From Halopseudomonas salina (lineage in GTDB: Bacteria; Pseudomonadota; Gammaproteobacteria; Pseudomonadales; Pseudomonadaceae), in NCBI RefSeq assembly GCF_008641105.1, contig NZ_VTTI01000003.1, positions 84,981 through 148,980 on the forward strand: DNA of 64,000 bases, read 5' to 3'. Position 1 is the stretch's first letter; each line of letters opens with the position of its first letter. The notes under the pieces are model-generated. The model was given only the letters and a program-made list of their open reading frames with translations. It searched no databases and was not told where the DNA came from. Shown piece by piece: positions 53,163 through 62,843 of this stretch. The translations under genes and the position numbers were made by a program.

Positions 53163-54299
53163 TCAGGCCCGCCAACTCGCCGGATACAACATCTCTTCCC
53201 GATACCCGCTCAACACCCTTCGCAGTCCCGTAAGCTCCTGATCGAGTTCAGCGTCGCCACTGTCCAGCAGAAAAGGCCGGCCAGCCAGGGTTTTGAGTTT
53301 GGTCTTGGTCGCTACTACCAGCAGGTTATCTGTGCCGACAGCACGCACAACGCGCGGAGATATCTGCTGATTGCCGCGACCCAGGATGTGGCCCTGTCCG
53401 CCGATGGCGGTAACCAGAATCCGCCATTCGCCGCCGTTCTGAAGCAGCTCCCACAGCGTCTGCTCAGTCGCATCCACCGCGAGCAATTGGCCGTCCCGCA
53501 AAACATCCACACCCAGCAGAGTACCTTCCAGACCCATGGCTTCCAGCAGACCAAGATTGGTCGAGCCGGGACCCATGATCCAGCCGATGTCCGCATCCTC
53601 TTCCTGCAACCAGCCGGCGATATCGTCAAGCACCAGGGTCTCGGTCTCACGGCCGCCCTGCTTGACCTGCTGTACGAACCGTCCCTCCTCCGGGATCGCC
53701 AGTTCGCCGAAATGACGAGTACGTACCCTTCCCTGACGAAAGGCCTCTTCGTCAATATCTCGCACCTCCGCCTCGCCGAGACGCACAAGCTCGCCACAGA
53801 CCAGCAGCGACACCAGTTCACCGGCAGCGCGGGGATTGACGGCATAGACTCCGGAGTGAATCTTTACCCCCGCCGGAATACCCAGCGCCAGCTGCCCCGC
53901 CGGCACGCTGCTGCAGATGTCCCGTGCGGTGCCGTCACCGCCCGCGAACAGCAGCAAATCAACCCCTTGTGTGACCAGTTCTTCCGCAAGGCGCATGGTG
54001 TCCTGAGCGCTTGTGACCCCGTCGCTCAGACTGCCGACCACCTGATGCTCAAAGCCCATTCCGGCGACCAACTCCGCACCCATGGCACCGGGTGCCACCA
54101 TAAATTCAATACGCTCGGCGTGGGGCAGCACGACTTCCAAAGCCTTGCGAACCCGCTCTATGGCAAGAGGTTTGACGCCCATCGCCAGAGCCTGAGCTGC
54201 AACATTATCTGACCCCTTGAGAGCCGCCTGCCCGCCCAGACCGGCGAGCGGATTGATGATCAATCCAATGCGAAAACGTTGTTTGGGTTGTTCTGTCAT
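53163..54299 (-). CDS. ATP-NAD kinase family protein (AcoX-like)
   Basis: A 378-aa protein of the ATP-NAD kinase/AcoX superfamily. The N-terminal FRIGLIINPLAGLGG and the LLLFAGGDGTARDICSS motif (GGDGT signature) are diagnostic. The region GIPAGVKIHSGVYAVNPRAAGEL and GGQGHILGRGNQQISPRVVR also match the family. It probably uses ATP to phosphorylate a small molecule; its real substrate is unknown and need not be NAD. Its start overlaps the pdxB stop by 4 nt. Confidence 0.82.
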   Translation of the reverse strand: MTEQPKQRFRIGLIINPLAGLGGQAALKGSDNVAAQALAMGVKPLAIERVRKALEVVLPHAERIEFMVAPGAMGAELVAGMGFEHQVVGSLSDGVTSAQDTMRLAEELVTQGVDLLLFAGGDGTARDICSSVPAGQLALGIPAGVKIHSGVYAVNPRAAGELVSLLVCGELVRLGEAEVRDIDEEAFRQGRVRTRHFGELAIPEEGRFVQQVKQGGRETETLVLDDIAGWLQEEDADIGWIMGPGSTNLGLLEAMGLEGTLLGVDVLRDGQLLAVDATEQTLWELLQNGGEWRILVTAIGGQGHILGRGNQQISPRVVRAVGTDNLLVVATKTKLKTLAGRPFLLDSGDAELDQELTGLRRVLSGYREEMLYPASWRA

Positions 54300-55447
54300 G
54301 ACAGTGTAAACCCCGCTGCCAGCAACACATTCTGCACATTCACAGGTAAAACATCCGAGCCAGCAAAAGCCAGCAAACCGGTTTCCCTGCGCAGCGGATA
54401 CATCTTGCGTAACTGATCAAACCCGGCGCGGCGCTGTGACTCGTCTGCAGCAGTGCGCAGCATATGGCGCATACGGGCGTCATCATCTCGTACGTCATAT
54501 ACCCAGCGTAACGCTCGCGCCAGCAACCAGTCGGCGCAGACCTCAGGATTTACCTGCCACGTCGCCTCACCGGCATTGGGAGCAAGAGCCTCCAGCCGCA
54601 CCGCAACAGGCTCGCCCGCGAAATCACAGAGTGCAGCATAGATCTGGGCAGTGCCTCGCAGCTTGCCATCCAGGCTGTAACCCGCAATGTGCGGCGTGGC
54701 CAGCGCGCAGAGGGCTGCAAGGGCTGGGCTCACCTCTGGCTCGTACTCCCATACATCCAGTGCCACCTGCAAATCAGGACGCTGGGACAGAACCCTGGCC
54801 AGCGCCAGGTTATCGATAACCGGCCCGCGGCTACTGTTGATGAACCAGGCGCCCTTTTTCAGCGCCTGCAAACGTTGCTCATCGAACAGATGGCTGGTCG
54901 GATACGCACCTTCGCTCGTCAAAGGCACATGGCAACTGATGACGTCCGCTTCAGCAAGCAGCTGATCGATATCGATCAATCCTCTCTCACCGGCATCAGC
55001 CCGCGGCGGATCGCAACGCAGACAGCGCACGCCGAGCGCCTCAAGGGTAGTAATCAGGCGGTTTCCCACCTCTCCAACACCTACCACACCTACGGTCTTG
55101 CCCCACCACGACTCACCCGTGCGTTCAGCGAGGGTCAGCAAACAACTCAAGACATACTCGACTACACCGCGCGCGTTGCAGCCCGGCGCGCTGGCGACCC
55201 GAACCCCCGCAGCAGCCAGACCGGCAAGATCCAGGTGATCTGTACCTATCGTGCAGGTGCCAACGAAGCGCACCGGCGTGCCGGCCAGAAGCTCGGCTGA
55301 CACCCGCGTCACCGAGCGCACCAGCAATACATCAGCATCAGACACGGCTGCCCTGTCTATGGCCCGACCTGGCATCCGGATGATGTCGCCGAAGGAGGCA
55401 AAGAAACCATCAAGCAGAGGAATGTTTTCGTCAGCCACTATGCGCAT
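54296..55447 (-). CDS. pdxB: 4-phosphoerythronate dehydrogenase PdxB
   Basis: A 383-aa D-2-hydroxyacid dehydrogenase of the PdxB type in pyridoxal 5'-phosphate biosynthesis. The Rossmann motif VGVVGVGEVGNRL, the catalytic Arg (INSSRGPVIDN), Glu (WEYEPEVSP) and His (ATPHIAGYSLDGK) are present, with a C-terminal PdxB-specific domain. It overlaps epmC by 10 nt and the ATP-NAD-kinase-like gene by 4 nt, so the three likely form an operon. Confidence 0.95.
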   Translation of the reverse strand: MRIVADENIPLLDGFFASFGDIIRMPGRAIDRAAVSDADVLLVRSVTRVSAELLAGTPVRFVGTCTIGTDHLDLAGLAAAGVRVASAPGCNARGVVEYVLSCLLTLAERTGESWWGKTVGVVGVGEVGNRLITTLEALGVRCLRCDPPRADAGERGLIDIDQLLAEADVISCHVPLTSEGAYPTSHLFDEQRLQALKKGAWFINSSRGPVIDNLALARVLSQRPDLQVALDVWEYEPEVSPALAALCALATPHIAGYSLDGKLRGTAQIYAALCDFAGEPVAVRLEALAPNAGEATWQVNPEVCADWLLARALRWVYDVRDDDARMRHMLRTAADESQRRAGFDQLRKMYPLRRETGLLAFAGSDVLPVNVQNVLLAAGFTLS

Positions 55448-55980
55448 GAAACGTACCCTGTATCGAAAGCGACAGCAGATGAGCAGTCCGGGAAATAATA
55501 GTCCCGTAGCGCAGCAATAAAGCGTGCCGGCCGCTCCGGCAAACCCTCAACCAGATATTGCGTTCGCTGCCGCTGCACTGCGTCAATGAAGGGCTGCGGA
55601 TCAGTCCGTTCGCCGCCCAGGTTATCCATACTCACACTGAACCGGTGCCCCGCCGCCTCACAAAAAAGCAGCTCAAGGGCCTGGGGTTTGACCTCTACCT
55701 GCTCAAATGCCTTTTGCTGATCAGCGTTGCGGCCATCGGGCGCATACCAGTAACCGAAATCCACCAACAAGCGACGCTGCGCGCCAGCGACGCACCAGTG
55801 GGCCACCTCATGTAGCGCACTGCGAAAGTAGTCCCGGGTAAAGAGAATACGGTGCTGCAGGTGATGCTCGTCCGCCGGAAGGTATTCGGGCTCCGCACTT
55901 CCACCCACCAGCACAGTGTTGTAATCGCCGGAAAAACAGGCGTTGAAGAGGCGGATCAGATCCTGGCAATCGTGAGTCAT
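55438..55980 (-). CDS. epmC: Elongation factor P hydroxylase EpmC (YfcM)
   Basis: A 180-aa protein of the EpmC/YfcM family, which in E. coli hydroxylates the modified lysine of EF-P. The metal-binding HEVAHWCVAG motif, DFGYWYAPDGRNADQQKAFEQVEVKPQALE and AAGHRFSVSMDNLGG are family features. I chose ATG 55980 (MTHDCQD); a much longer frame to 56412 is a shadow of the MATE gene. In P. aeruginosa EF-P is rhamnosylated at arginine by EarP, so what this protein acts on is uncertain. Confidence 0.88.
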   Translation of the reverse strand: MTHDCQDLIRLFNACFSGDYNTVLVGGSAEPEYLPADEHHLQHRILFTRDYFRSALHEVAHWCVAGAQRRLLVDFGYWYAPDGRNADQQKAFEQVEVKPQALELLFCEAAGHRFSVSMDNLGGERTDPQPFIDAVQRQRTQYLVEGLPERPARFIAALRDYYFPDCSSAVAFDTGYVSCA

Positions 55981-56043
55981 GGACGGCTGGACAATGTTCG
56001 GCAAGTTGTTAGGATGGGTCGCTTTTCCTCGGACTAACCGGCT

Positions 56044-57450
56044 ATGACCACCCGCGAATCCGGCACCTACAGGCGCCGCAGTGTAACAGAATTGCGCTCT
56101 CTGATCTGGCTGGCTTTGCCGATCATCGCCGCCCAGATGTCGCATACCCTGCTCGGTTTTGTCGACGCTGCCATGGCCGGCAGGGTCAGCGCCGTGGACC
56201 TGGCAGCCGTGGCATTGGGAAACGCATTCTGGATACCCACCTTTTTGTTTCTGACCGGCGTATTGATGATCGTCACCTCCAAGGTGGCAGCCGCCAACGG
56301 CAGTGGCCACCTGGCCGATGCCGGCAGTCTGGTACGCCAGGGTGCCTGGCTGGGCCTGATTATCGGTTGTCTCAGCGCAGTCTTTCTCAGCTCGGTTGAA
56401 CCCATCATGCACTGGATGGATGTCGAGCCACAGCTGATCCCGATTACAGTAGAGTATCTGATAGCAGTAGCGATCGGCTTTCCCGCAGTGGCCCTGTTCC
56501 AGGCCCTGCGTGGCCTGACCGATGGGATGTCACAAACCAAACCCACCATGTTGATCGGCTTTCTCGGCCTGGCTCTTAACGTGCCCGCCAACTACGTACT
56601 GGTATACGGCAAGCTGGGGCTGCCAGCGATGGGCGCCGTAGGCTGCGGCGTCGCAACGGCGCTGGTGATGTGGTTCATGTTGGGCTGCATGTTGATCTAT
56701 CTGAAACGCTCGAAACTCTACGCGGTGACCGGACTGTTCGAGCACTTTGACTGGCCGCGCTGGAGTGAGCAGCGCCACCTGTTGGGGCTCGGGCTACCAA
56801 TCGGTATGGCGCTCTTTGCCGAAACCAGCATGTTCTGCGTGATCGCGCTACTGATCGGCGGTTTGGGGGCGATCGTCGTCGCCGGCCACCAGATCGCCAT
56901 GAACTTCTCCTCGCTGACCTTCATGGTGCCTTTCAGTCTGGGCCTGGCGATTACCGTACGCGTTGGCCATAACCTGGGCCTCAACGGAGCCCGGGCCGGG
57001 CTTTTTGCCGCGAAGATGGGCCTGGGCGTGGCGCTGGTATTTGCCTTCATCGCTGCGGCCATCATGCTCGGCCTGGCCGACTGGATACCCCTGCTCTACA
57101 CCACCAACCCCGAGGTTATCCAACTCGCCTCGCTGCTGTTTTTCTATGCGGCCCTCTATCAGTTTTCAGATGCGATACAGGTGGCCTGTGCCGGCGCGCT
57201 GCGCGGTTACCAGGACACTCGCCTGCCGATGGTGCTGACCATGACCGCCTACTGGGCGATCGGTCTGCCAAGCGGTTACATTCTGGGCCTGACCGACATG
57301 GTCGGGCCGGCGCGTGGTCCGGTCGGATTCTGGCAGGGGCTGATTATCGGCCTGACAGCTGCCGCTGTTTTTTTGTCGCTGCGCCTCTACTGGGTCAGCG
57401 CAGCGCGCAAACGGCGCCAGCCCTGGGGCAGTGCCGGAAAACTTCGGTAA
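56044..57450 (+). CDS. MATE-family multidrug efflux protein (NorM-type)
   Basis: A 468-aa MATE transporter with 12 predicted hydrophobic helices. Features are LIWLALPIIAAQMSHTLLGFVDAAMAG at the N terminus and the two-half repeat with LGLPIGMALFAETSMFCVIALL in the middle. It exports cationic drugs using an ion gradient. It is divergent from epmC with a 63-nt gap. The substrate is unknown. Confidence 0.94.
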   Translation: MTTRESGTYRRRSVTELRSLIWLALPIIAAQMSHTLLGFVDAAMAGRVSAVDLAAVALGNAFWIPTFLFLTGVLMIVTSKVAAANGSGHLADAGSLVRQGAWLGLIIGCLSAVFLSSVEPIMHWMDVEPQLIPITVEYLIAVAIGFPAVALFQALRGLTDGMSQTKPTMLIGFLGLALNVPANYVLVYGKLGLPAMGAVGCGVATALVMWFMLGCMLIYLKRSKLYAVTGLFEHFDWPRWSEQRHLLGLGLPIGMALFAETSMFCVIALLIGGLGAIVVAGHQIAMNFSSLTFMVPFSLGLAITVRVGHNLGLNGARAGLFAAKMGLGVALVFAFIAAAIMLGLADWIPLLYTTNPEVIQLASLLFFYAALYQFSDAIQVACAGALRGYQDTRLPMVLTMTAYWAIGLPSGYILGLTDMVGPARGPVGFWQGLIIGLTAAAVFLSLRLYWVSAARKRRQPWGSAGKLR

Positions 57451-57516
57451 CGGGTGGCTGCTATATGGTTCGGCGCTGCGTGCCATACTCGCGCCATACC
57501 AGTTCGAGGAACCTCG

Positions 57517-58593
57517 ATGCGTACGTCGTTGACACTCATAGCCTTGTGCCTGTTATTTGCCGGTTGCGAGCGTTCGCCCCCTGCTGTGCAGCAAATGGAC
57601 AATTATCTTGAGCGTTTGGGCCGTGTGCTCGAGCAGGAGCACGCTCAGTACGATACCGCGAAGCTGAGCGAGTACCGATTGCCCGAGCGCCGCGAGCGGG
57701 TGATCGCCATCGAGCCCCTGCGCATCAGTCTGATTGAACTTCTTGTCGACACACGCAGCTGCAAGGCGCTCCAGCAAAGGGTCAGTGAACGCAACAGCAT
57801 TCTCGGCAAGGTTATGCCCTGGTCTCACAGGCTGGCCTTTGAAGGTGAATTGATCCGTGCCATAGAGGACTGTGTCGTCGTTCTCTCGGATGACCCCGAC
57901 CGTGAAGAGCTGATCGCCGAACTGCAGCAACTGGCTGCACAAAAGCGCGCGCAGTTGTCTGCTGTTTTCTGGAATGCCCTGAATGCCAGCGAAGAGTTCG
58001 AGTACTACCTACGGTTCGCAGGCGAGCCATTACCCGTTCAGGAACACGCACTGGAAGACCGACAGGGCATTGTGGCTCTGGGGGAACTGGCCCAAATCGG
58101 CATGGATTTGCCAGACCAGCTCCCTCCTTCCCAGCCTGAGCTGGAAGCCCATTTTCAGGCCCTGCACCTGAGCGAGCGTAGTAGCCAGTTGATCCACAGC
58201 CTGAGCCGAATGACCCATACCCTGGAGCAGGCGACCACCATGCTCGACAGCCCCGCGGCCCTGCGACTATGCCCCATGGGCCAACCAACCTCGCGCTCGC
58301 GTATTCTGCTGAACGTCTTCGTGCTGTTTTACGCCGGTGAGATTCAGCCATACATGGCGCAGATCCAACGCCTCGGCCAACCCTGGCAGGAAAACATCAC
58401 GCATTTGCAAAAAGTACCCGCCATTCCCGTTGCTACCGCGCAGTACCTTGGCACGCTGGTGGGTGAGAATACGGCCTTGTGGGAGCGCTACCAACGCCAA
58501 CTGACAGCTCACAGTGAAGCCTGGCAGGAGGTGCTGGGGGCATGTCAGTCGCGGCCCGGTCAATCAGGCTGGCAATCAACCGCTGAGGGCTGA
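57517..58593 (+). CDS. DUF3080-family lipoprotein
   Basis: A 358-aa predicted lipoprotein. Signal peptide with lipobox LLFAGC (Cys17) and a mature helical part with [43 protein letters not shown] and a C-terminal [18 protein letters not shown] stretch, as in DUF3080. I chose ATG 57517 with GAGGA upstream. The last 18 nt overlap the convergent tusA gene. Function unknown. Confidence 0.8.
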   Translation: MRTSLTLIALCLLFAGCERSPPAVQQMDNYLERLGRVLEQEHAQYDTAKLSEYRLPERRERVIAIEPLRISLIELLVDTRSCKALQQRVSERNSILGKVMPWSHRLAFEGELIRAIEDCVVVLSDDPDREELIAELQQLAAQKRAQLSAVFWNALNASEEFEYYLRFAGEPLPVQEHALEDRQGIVALGELAQIGMDLPDQLPPSQPELEAHFQALHLSERSSQLIHSLSRMTHTLEQATTMLDSPAALRLCPMGQPTSRSRILLNVFVLFYAGEIQPYMAQIQRLGQPWQENITHLQKVPAIPVATAQYLGTLVGENTALWERYQRQLTAHSEAWQEVLGACQSRPGQSGWQSTAEG

Positions 58594-58830
58594 AGTCTGT
58601 TTACGAATCAGATAGCGGAAAATACCCTCTTCTTCGCTTGTTTCCACCAGTTCGTGGCCAAGAAAGCTGCAAAATCGGGGAATATCCCGTTGGGTGGAGG
58701 GGTCTGTGGCCAACACCTCAAGGAGCTCACCATTGTCGATGTCGCGCACTGCGTTGTGCAGCAACATGACCGGTTCAGGGCACATAAGCCCGCGTGTATC
58801 GAGTTGTCTGGGGGAAATTGCGTCGTTCAT
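58576..58830 (-). CDS. tusA: Sulfurtransferase TusA
   Basis: An 84-aa TusA/SirA protein. The CPxP motif in [20 protein letters not shown] carries the sulfur on its cysteine, for tRNA 2-thiouridine and other sulfur relay. I chose ATG 58830 ([11 protein letters not shown]); the frame extends further upstream without support. Its 3' end overlaps the DUF3080 gene by 18 nt on the other strand. Confidence 0.95.
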   Translation of the reverse strand: MNDAISPRQLDTRGLMCPEPVMLLHNAVRDIDNGELLEVLATDPSTQRDIPRFCSFLGHELVETSEEEGIFRYLIRKQTSALSG

Positions 58831-58973
58831 GATCAGCCTGCTGGATAAAAAAGCATTATCCGCAAAAGTGCGCCCCCTTGCCAGCGGCGCCGGGAGCGCC
58901 GAAACTATGACTTCTAACATATGACAGAAGCGCCAACCAAGACGCCATTGACACTCGTATCAAGGAATATTTG

Positions 58974-59258
58974 ATGATCAAAGTACTGATCGAACGCGTA
59001 ATTGCCGAAGGTCTCGAACAGCCCTACGAACAAGCCGCCCGCAAGGTTATCCAACAGGCGATCCAGTCTCCGGGGTTCATTTCCGGCGAGTCATTTCGTG
59101 ATCTGGAGCGTCCCAACCATCGCATTGTCATGGTTACCTGGCAAAATCGTCATTCATGGGAACGCTGGGAAAACTCCCAGGCCCGCTTCGACAGCATCAG
59201 CGCCTTCGCGCCCATGCTGGAGAAGGAAGAACGGGTAACCTTGCTGGAACCCCTGTAA
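58974..59258 (+). CDS. Antibiotic biosynthesis monooxygenase-fold (ABM) protein
   Basis: A 94-aa protein with the ABM dimeric ferredoxin-like fold: MIKVLIERVIAEGLEQPYEQ start, SPGFISGESFRDLERPNHRIVMVTWQ, then WERWENSQARF. AAGGA lies 7 nt before ATG 58974; a TTG one codon earlier is less likely. Such proteins may be monooxygenases, heme-related or simply ligand-binding; the sequence does not decide. Confidence 0.75.
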   Translation: MIKVLIERVIAEGLEQPYEQAARKVIQQAIQSPGFISGESFRDLERPNHRIVMVTWQNRHSWERWENSQARFDSISAFAPMLEKEERVTLLEPL

Positions 59259-59261
59259 GAC

Positions 59262-60347
59262 TCAGCCAAGCGCCTGAATCTTGAAACTGCCCGCGTGCAA
59301 CACACGCACGTGGCAGGTCACTTCTTCACGATCGCTATACAGCTGCTTACAGGCAACCGACGCTTTGATCCCCGCCGCGTCCAGGTCCGCTTGCACGTGC
59401 TCCATGCACTGCATGACTTCCTGGTAGCGCTGTTTCATCGGCAGCTTGAAGTTGATGATCGCTTCCCGGCACCAGCCCCGGCCTATCCAGCGACCCAGCA
59501 GGGCGCTGGATCGAGCGGGCTTGTCGACGATGTCACAGACCATCCAGTGCACCGTTCTCTTGGGTTTGAACATATAGCCATCAGCCTGAATATGTTCAAC
59601 CTGACCACTGTCCATAAGACTCGGCGCCATGGGGCCGTTGTCGACCGCAATCACGTTCATGTGTCGATTGACCAGCTGCCAGGTCCAGCCACCGGGTGCA
59701 GCACCCAGATCGACTGCGGTCATACCCGGCGCCATGCGGCTATCCCACTCATCGCGGGGAACAAAGTGATGCCAGGCTTCCTCAAGCTTGAGGGTGGACC
59801 GGCTCGGTGCGTCGCGGGGTACCTTCAAACGCGGGATGCCCATGGGCCAGGGCGCGGCATTGCTGGCCCAGGACCAGCCAACAAACACCCGCTGACCGCT
59901 TTCAAAACACAGGTGCAGACGCGGCGCATCGGTTTTCGCCGGCCGCACGAAGCGGGTCTTGGTCAGCGCTGTTTCCAGCGGCCGTGACAGCTTCTTGGTC
60001 AGTGCCGCCATCGCCTTGCCATCGTTGGTGTCGGCGGTTTCCAGCCAGACACAAGATGCAATCGGCCCCTTCGAGCAGGCGGTAATGATCGGTGAAATAC
60101 GGTCTTCCACCGGCACATCCAACCACTCACCCAGAGCCCACTGGCGGGCGAAGATCAGGTCGCGAAAACGCAGTTTGGTCATCAGCCGCTCGGCATCGCC
60201 CTCCTGCGGACATACGAAGCGCACCAGCGCGGAGTTGTCCTTGGTAACCGCGTAGCCGGCTATCCCCTTGGCACCCGATAGCTCCTGCATCTCAGCAGCC
60301 GTTTCGCCCTCGAATCCGGGGCGGCAGTGCAACAACAACTCGCGCAT
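59262..60347 (-). CDS. rlmM: 23S rRNA 2'-O-methyltransferase RlmM (C2498)
   Basis: A 361-aa methyltransferase that modifies C2498 of 23S rRNA. It has an N-terminal THUMP-like part (MRELLLHCRPGFEGETAAEM start, as in E. coli RlmM) and a C-terminal SAM-binding Rossmann domain with VDLGAAPGGWTWQLVNR, WMVCDIVDKP and NFKLPMKQRYQEV. I chose ATG 60347; a start five codons earlier at 60362 is also possible. It converges with the ABM gene, 3 nt away. Confidence 0.93.
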   Translation of the reverse strand: MRELLLHCRPGFEGETAAEMQELSGAKGIAGYAVTKDNSALVRFVCPQEGDAERLMTKLRFRDLIFARQWALGEWLDVPVEDRISPIITACSKGPIASCVWLETADTNDGKAMAALTKKLSRPLETALTKTRFVRPAKTDAPRLHLCFESGQRVFVGWSWASNAAPWPMGIPRLKVPRDAPSRSTLKLEEAWHHFVPRDEWDSRMAPGMTAVDLGAAPGGWTWQLVNRHMNVIAVDNGPMAPSLMDSGQVEHIQADGYMFKPKRTVHWMVCDIVDKPARSSALLGRWIGRGWCREAIINFKLPMKQRYQEVMQCMEHVQADLDAAGIKASVACKQLYSDREEVTCHVRVLHAGSFKIQALG

Positions 60348-60386
60348 GTAAGGCTCCAGCAAAATGACCGGTCGCCACTTTACAGG

Positions 60387-62729
60387 CTACCCGGCAGACT
60401 GCGCCAGTTGCTTGGCCACTGTTTGCGACCGGACGTCGGCTAGATTCTTCGAATCGCCCTCACGCAACTGTCGAGCAGCTTCGACCATCGCTGCCAAAGC
60501 GGCCTGCGTTTCGGGCCAGGCACGGGTCTTGAGTCCGCAATCGGGATTTACCCACAAGCGCTCTACCGGAATCACCCGCGCGGCCTTGCGGAGCAGTCTG
60601 ACCACTTCAGCCACCTCGGGAATGCGCGGGGAATGGATGTCGTAGACGCCAGGCCCGATCGCATTGGGATAGGCGTATCCGGAAAAGGCTTCAAGCAGCT
60701 CCATGTCCGAACGCGACGTCTCGATGGTGATCACGTCGGCGTCCATGTCGGCAATGGAGTCAAGAATGCCATTGAACTCGCTATAGCACATGTGGGTATG
60801 AATCTGCGTGGTATCCGCCACCCCGCTGGCACTAAGCCGAAAAACCTTCGCTGCCCATTGCAGATATCTGGCCTGATCGGCCCCACGCAGCGGCAAACCC
60901 TCACGAAACGCCGGCTCATCGATCTGGATGATCGAGATGCCCGCCCGTTCCAGATCCGCTACTTCATCACGAATCGCCAGCGCCAGTTGCCGAGCACTCA
61001 GCTCACGGCTGACGTCTTCGCGTGGAAACGACCACATCAACATGGTTACCGGCCCGGTCAACATACCCTTGACCGGCTTATCGGTCAGGCTCTGGGCGTA
61101 ACGCGCCCACTCCACAGTCATAGGGGCCGGTCGGCTGATATCACCATAGATTATCGGTGGCTTTACGCAGCGCGAGCCGTAACTCTGAACCCAACCAAAT
61201 CGGGAAAAGGCGTATCCGGCCAGTTGCTCACCAAAATACTCGACCATGTCGTTGCGCTCCGCCTCGCCATGCACCAGCACATCCAGACCCAAGGCTTCCT
61301 GCGCATGAATGACGTGGGCGATCTCTGCGCGCATATCGGCGGTGTAATCCTTCCTGTCGATGCGGCCCTGCTTGTACGCCTGGCGGCTGGCGCGAATCTC
61401 GCTTGTCTGCGGAAAGGATCCGATAGTTGTGGTTGGCCAGGCGGGCAAGGCCAACAGCTGCTGTTGCAGCGTAGCCCGGGTCACGTAGGGAGTGGCTCTC
61501 TGACTATGCTGGGTCCTCACTCGGGTCAATCGCTCGCCAACCGCGGGATCATGAATACGTCTTGATGACTGCCGGGCTCGCTGAACTACAGTGGATTCTG
61601 CCAGCGCAAGGCGAATATCGTCATCCTCCGGGCTGACCAGTGCTCGCGCCAGGAGCGCGACCTCGCCCACTTTTTGCGTGGCAAACGCCAACCAACTACG
61701 TAACTCATCGTCCAGACGGTCCTCGCGTTGCAGGTCCACCGGGCTGTGCAGCAGAGAGCAACTCGGCGCCACCCAGAGCCGATCGCCCCAGCGTTCCTGA
61801 ACCTGACGGAGGATATCCAGCGTTGCGTTCAGATCACAGCGCCAGATGTTGCGTCCATTCACCACGCCCACTGAGAGCACTTTGTAGGTAGGCAAACGAT
61901 CGAGCACGTAGGGAAGTTGCTCCGGCGCGCGCACCAGATCCACGTGCAGACCGTCCACCGGCAAGCTACAAGCCAATCCCAGATTGTCTTCCAGGCCACC
62001 GAAATAGCTGGTCAACAGTTTTTTCAGTGGTGCGTACTGCAGTCGGTTATAGACGCTCTCATAGGCAGCCTTCCAGTCGGCCGGCAGATCCAGTACCAGC
62101 GCCGGCTCGTCTATCTGTACCCACTCGACCCCCTGCTCCGCCAGGCGGTTGAAGATCTCGACATACACCGGCAGCAATGTGTCGAGCAGTTCCAGCTTGT
62201 CGAACACTTCACCCTTGGTCTTACCCAACCATAGATAACTCAGCGGACCCAGCACCACGGGCTTGACCAGATGACCGAGCGCGATCGCTTCGTCGACTTC
62301 CTCGAACAATTGGGTCCACTGCAGGCTGAACTTCTGGCCACGAGTGAATTCGGGGACCAGATAGTGGTAATTGGTATCAAACCACTTGGTCATCTCGCAG
62401 GCGAAGGTCTGTTTGCCAGTGCGGCTGACGCCGCGGGCCATATGAAACAGGGTATCCAGATCCGGCTCGACATCAGTGGCAAAGCGCTCGGGTACAGCAC
62501 CCACCATCAGACTGTGAGTAAGCACCTGATCGTACCAGGCGAAATCGCCCACCGGCACCAGGCTCAGACCGGCTTCACCCTGCAGTTGCCAGTGCCGCGC
62601 GCGCAATTGGCGGCCGGCTTGCAACAGCTCTTCCTGCTCTAAGTCGCCAGCCCAGAATGCTTCCAGTGCCTTTTTCAGTTCCCGGTCTCGTCCGATACGG
62701 GGGAACCCGAGATTGTGTGCCAATGCCAT
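60387..62729 (-). CDS. metE: Cobalamin-independent methionine synthase MetE
   Basis: A 780-aa 5-methyltetrahydropteroyltriglutamate–homocysteine methyltransferase. It ends the methionine pathway without vitamin B12. The N-terminal domain begins [20 protein letters not shown]; the C-terminal domain has the zinc ligands in [15 protein letters not shown] and [10 protein letters not shown] chose ATG 62729 to match the family N terminus. It is divergent from metR with a MetR-type site between. Confidence 0.97.
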   Translation of the reverse strand: MALAHNLGFPRIGRDRELKKALEAFWAGDLEQEELLQAGRQLRARHWQLQGEAGLSLVPVGDFAWYDQVLTHSLMVGAVPERFATDVEPDLDTLFHMARGVSRTGKQTFACEMTKWFDTNYHYLVPEFTRGQKFSLQWTQLFEEVDEAIALGHLVKPVVLGPLSYLWLGKTKGEVFDKLELLDTLLPVYVEIFNRLAEQGVEWVQIDEPALVLDLPADWKAAYESVYNRLQYAPLKKLLTSYFGGLEDNLGLACSLPVDGLHVDLVRAPEQLPYVLDRLPTYKVLSVGVVNGRNIWRCDLNATLDILRQVQERWGDRLWVAPSCSLLHSPVDLQREDRLDDELRSWLAFATQKVGEVALLARALVSPEDDDIRLALAESTVVQRARQSSRRIHDPAVGERLTRVRTQHSQRATPYVTRATLQQQLLALPAWPTTTIGSFPQTSEIRASRQAYKQGRIDRKDYTADMRAEIAHVIHAQEALGLDVLVHGEAERNDMVEYFGEQLAGYAFSRFGWVQSYGSRCVKPPIIYGDISRPAPMTVEWARYAQSLTDKPVKGMLTGPVTMLMWSFPREDVSRELSARQLALAIRDEVADLERAGISIIQIDEPAFREGLPLRGADQARYLQWAAKVFRLSASGVADTTQIHTHMCYSEFNGILDSIADMDADVITIETSRSDMELLEAFSGYAYPNAIGPGVYDIHSPRIPEVAEVVRLLRKAARVIPVERLWVNPDCGLKTRAWPETQAALAAMVEAARQLREGDSKNLADVRSQTVAKQLAQSAG

Positions 62730-62782
62730 AACGCTCTCCATCCTGTTCATGTGTGGCGACTATGGTCTGCGTTGACGGGAGC

Positions 62783-62795
62783 TGAATCAAACTCA
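62783..62795. promoter_or_regulatory. Candidate MetR-binding site in the metE–metR gap
   Basis: TGAATCAAACTCA fits the MetR consensus TGAA-N5-TTCA with one mismatch (CTCA). It lies 54 nt before metE start and 48 nt before metR start, as expected for control of both genes. Confidence 0.5.
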
Positions 62796-62843
62796 TCCTG
62801 TTAATGCTAAACTTCGATTTCACTCATGTTTGAGAGTCCTTCC

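Noticed and set aside
53085..54212. 375-codon plus-strand open frame starting in the heptamer repeats
   Set aside because: Its first residues are just the translated repeat, and the rest is antisense to the ATP-NAD-kinase-like gene.
55981..56412. Upstream extension of epmC
   Set aside because: Antisense to the start of the MATE gene and has the His/Gln/Gly-rich composition of a shadow; the family N terminus starts at 55980.
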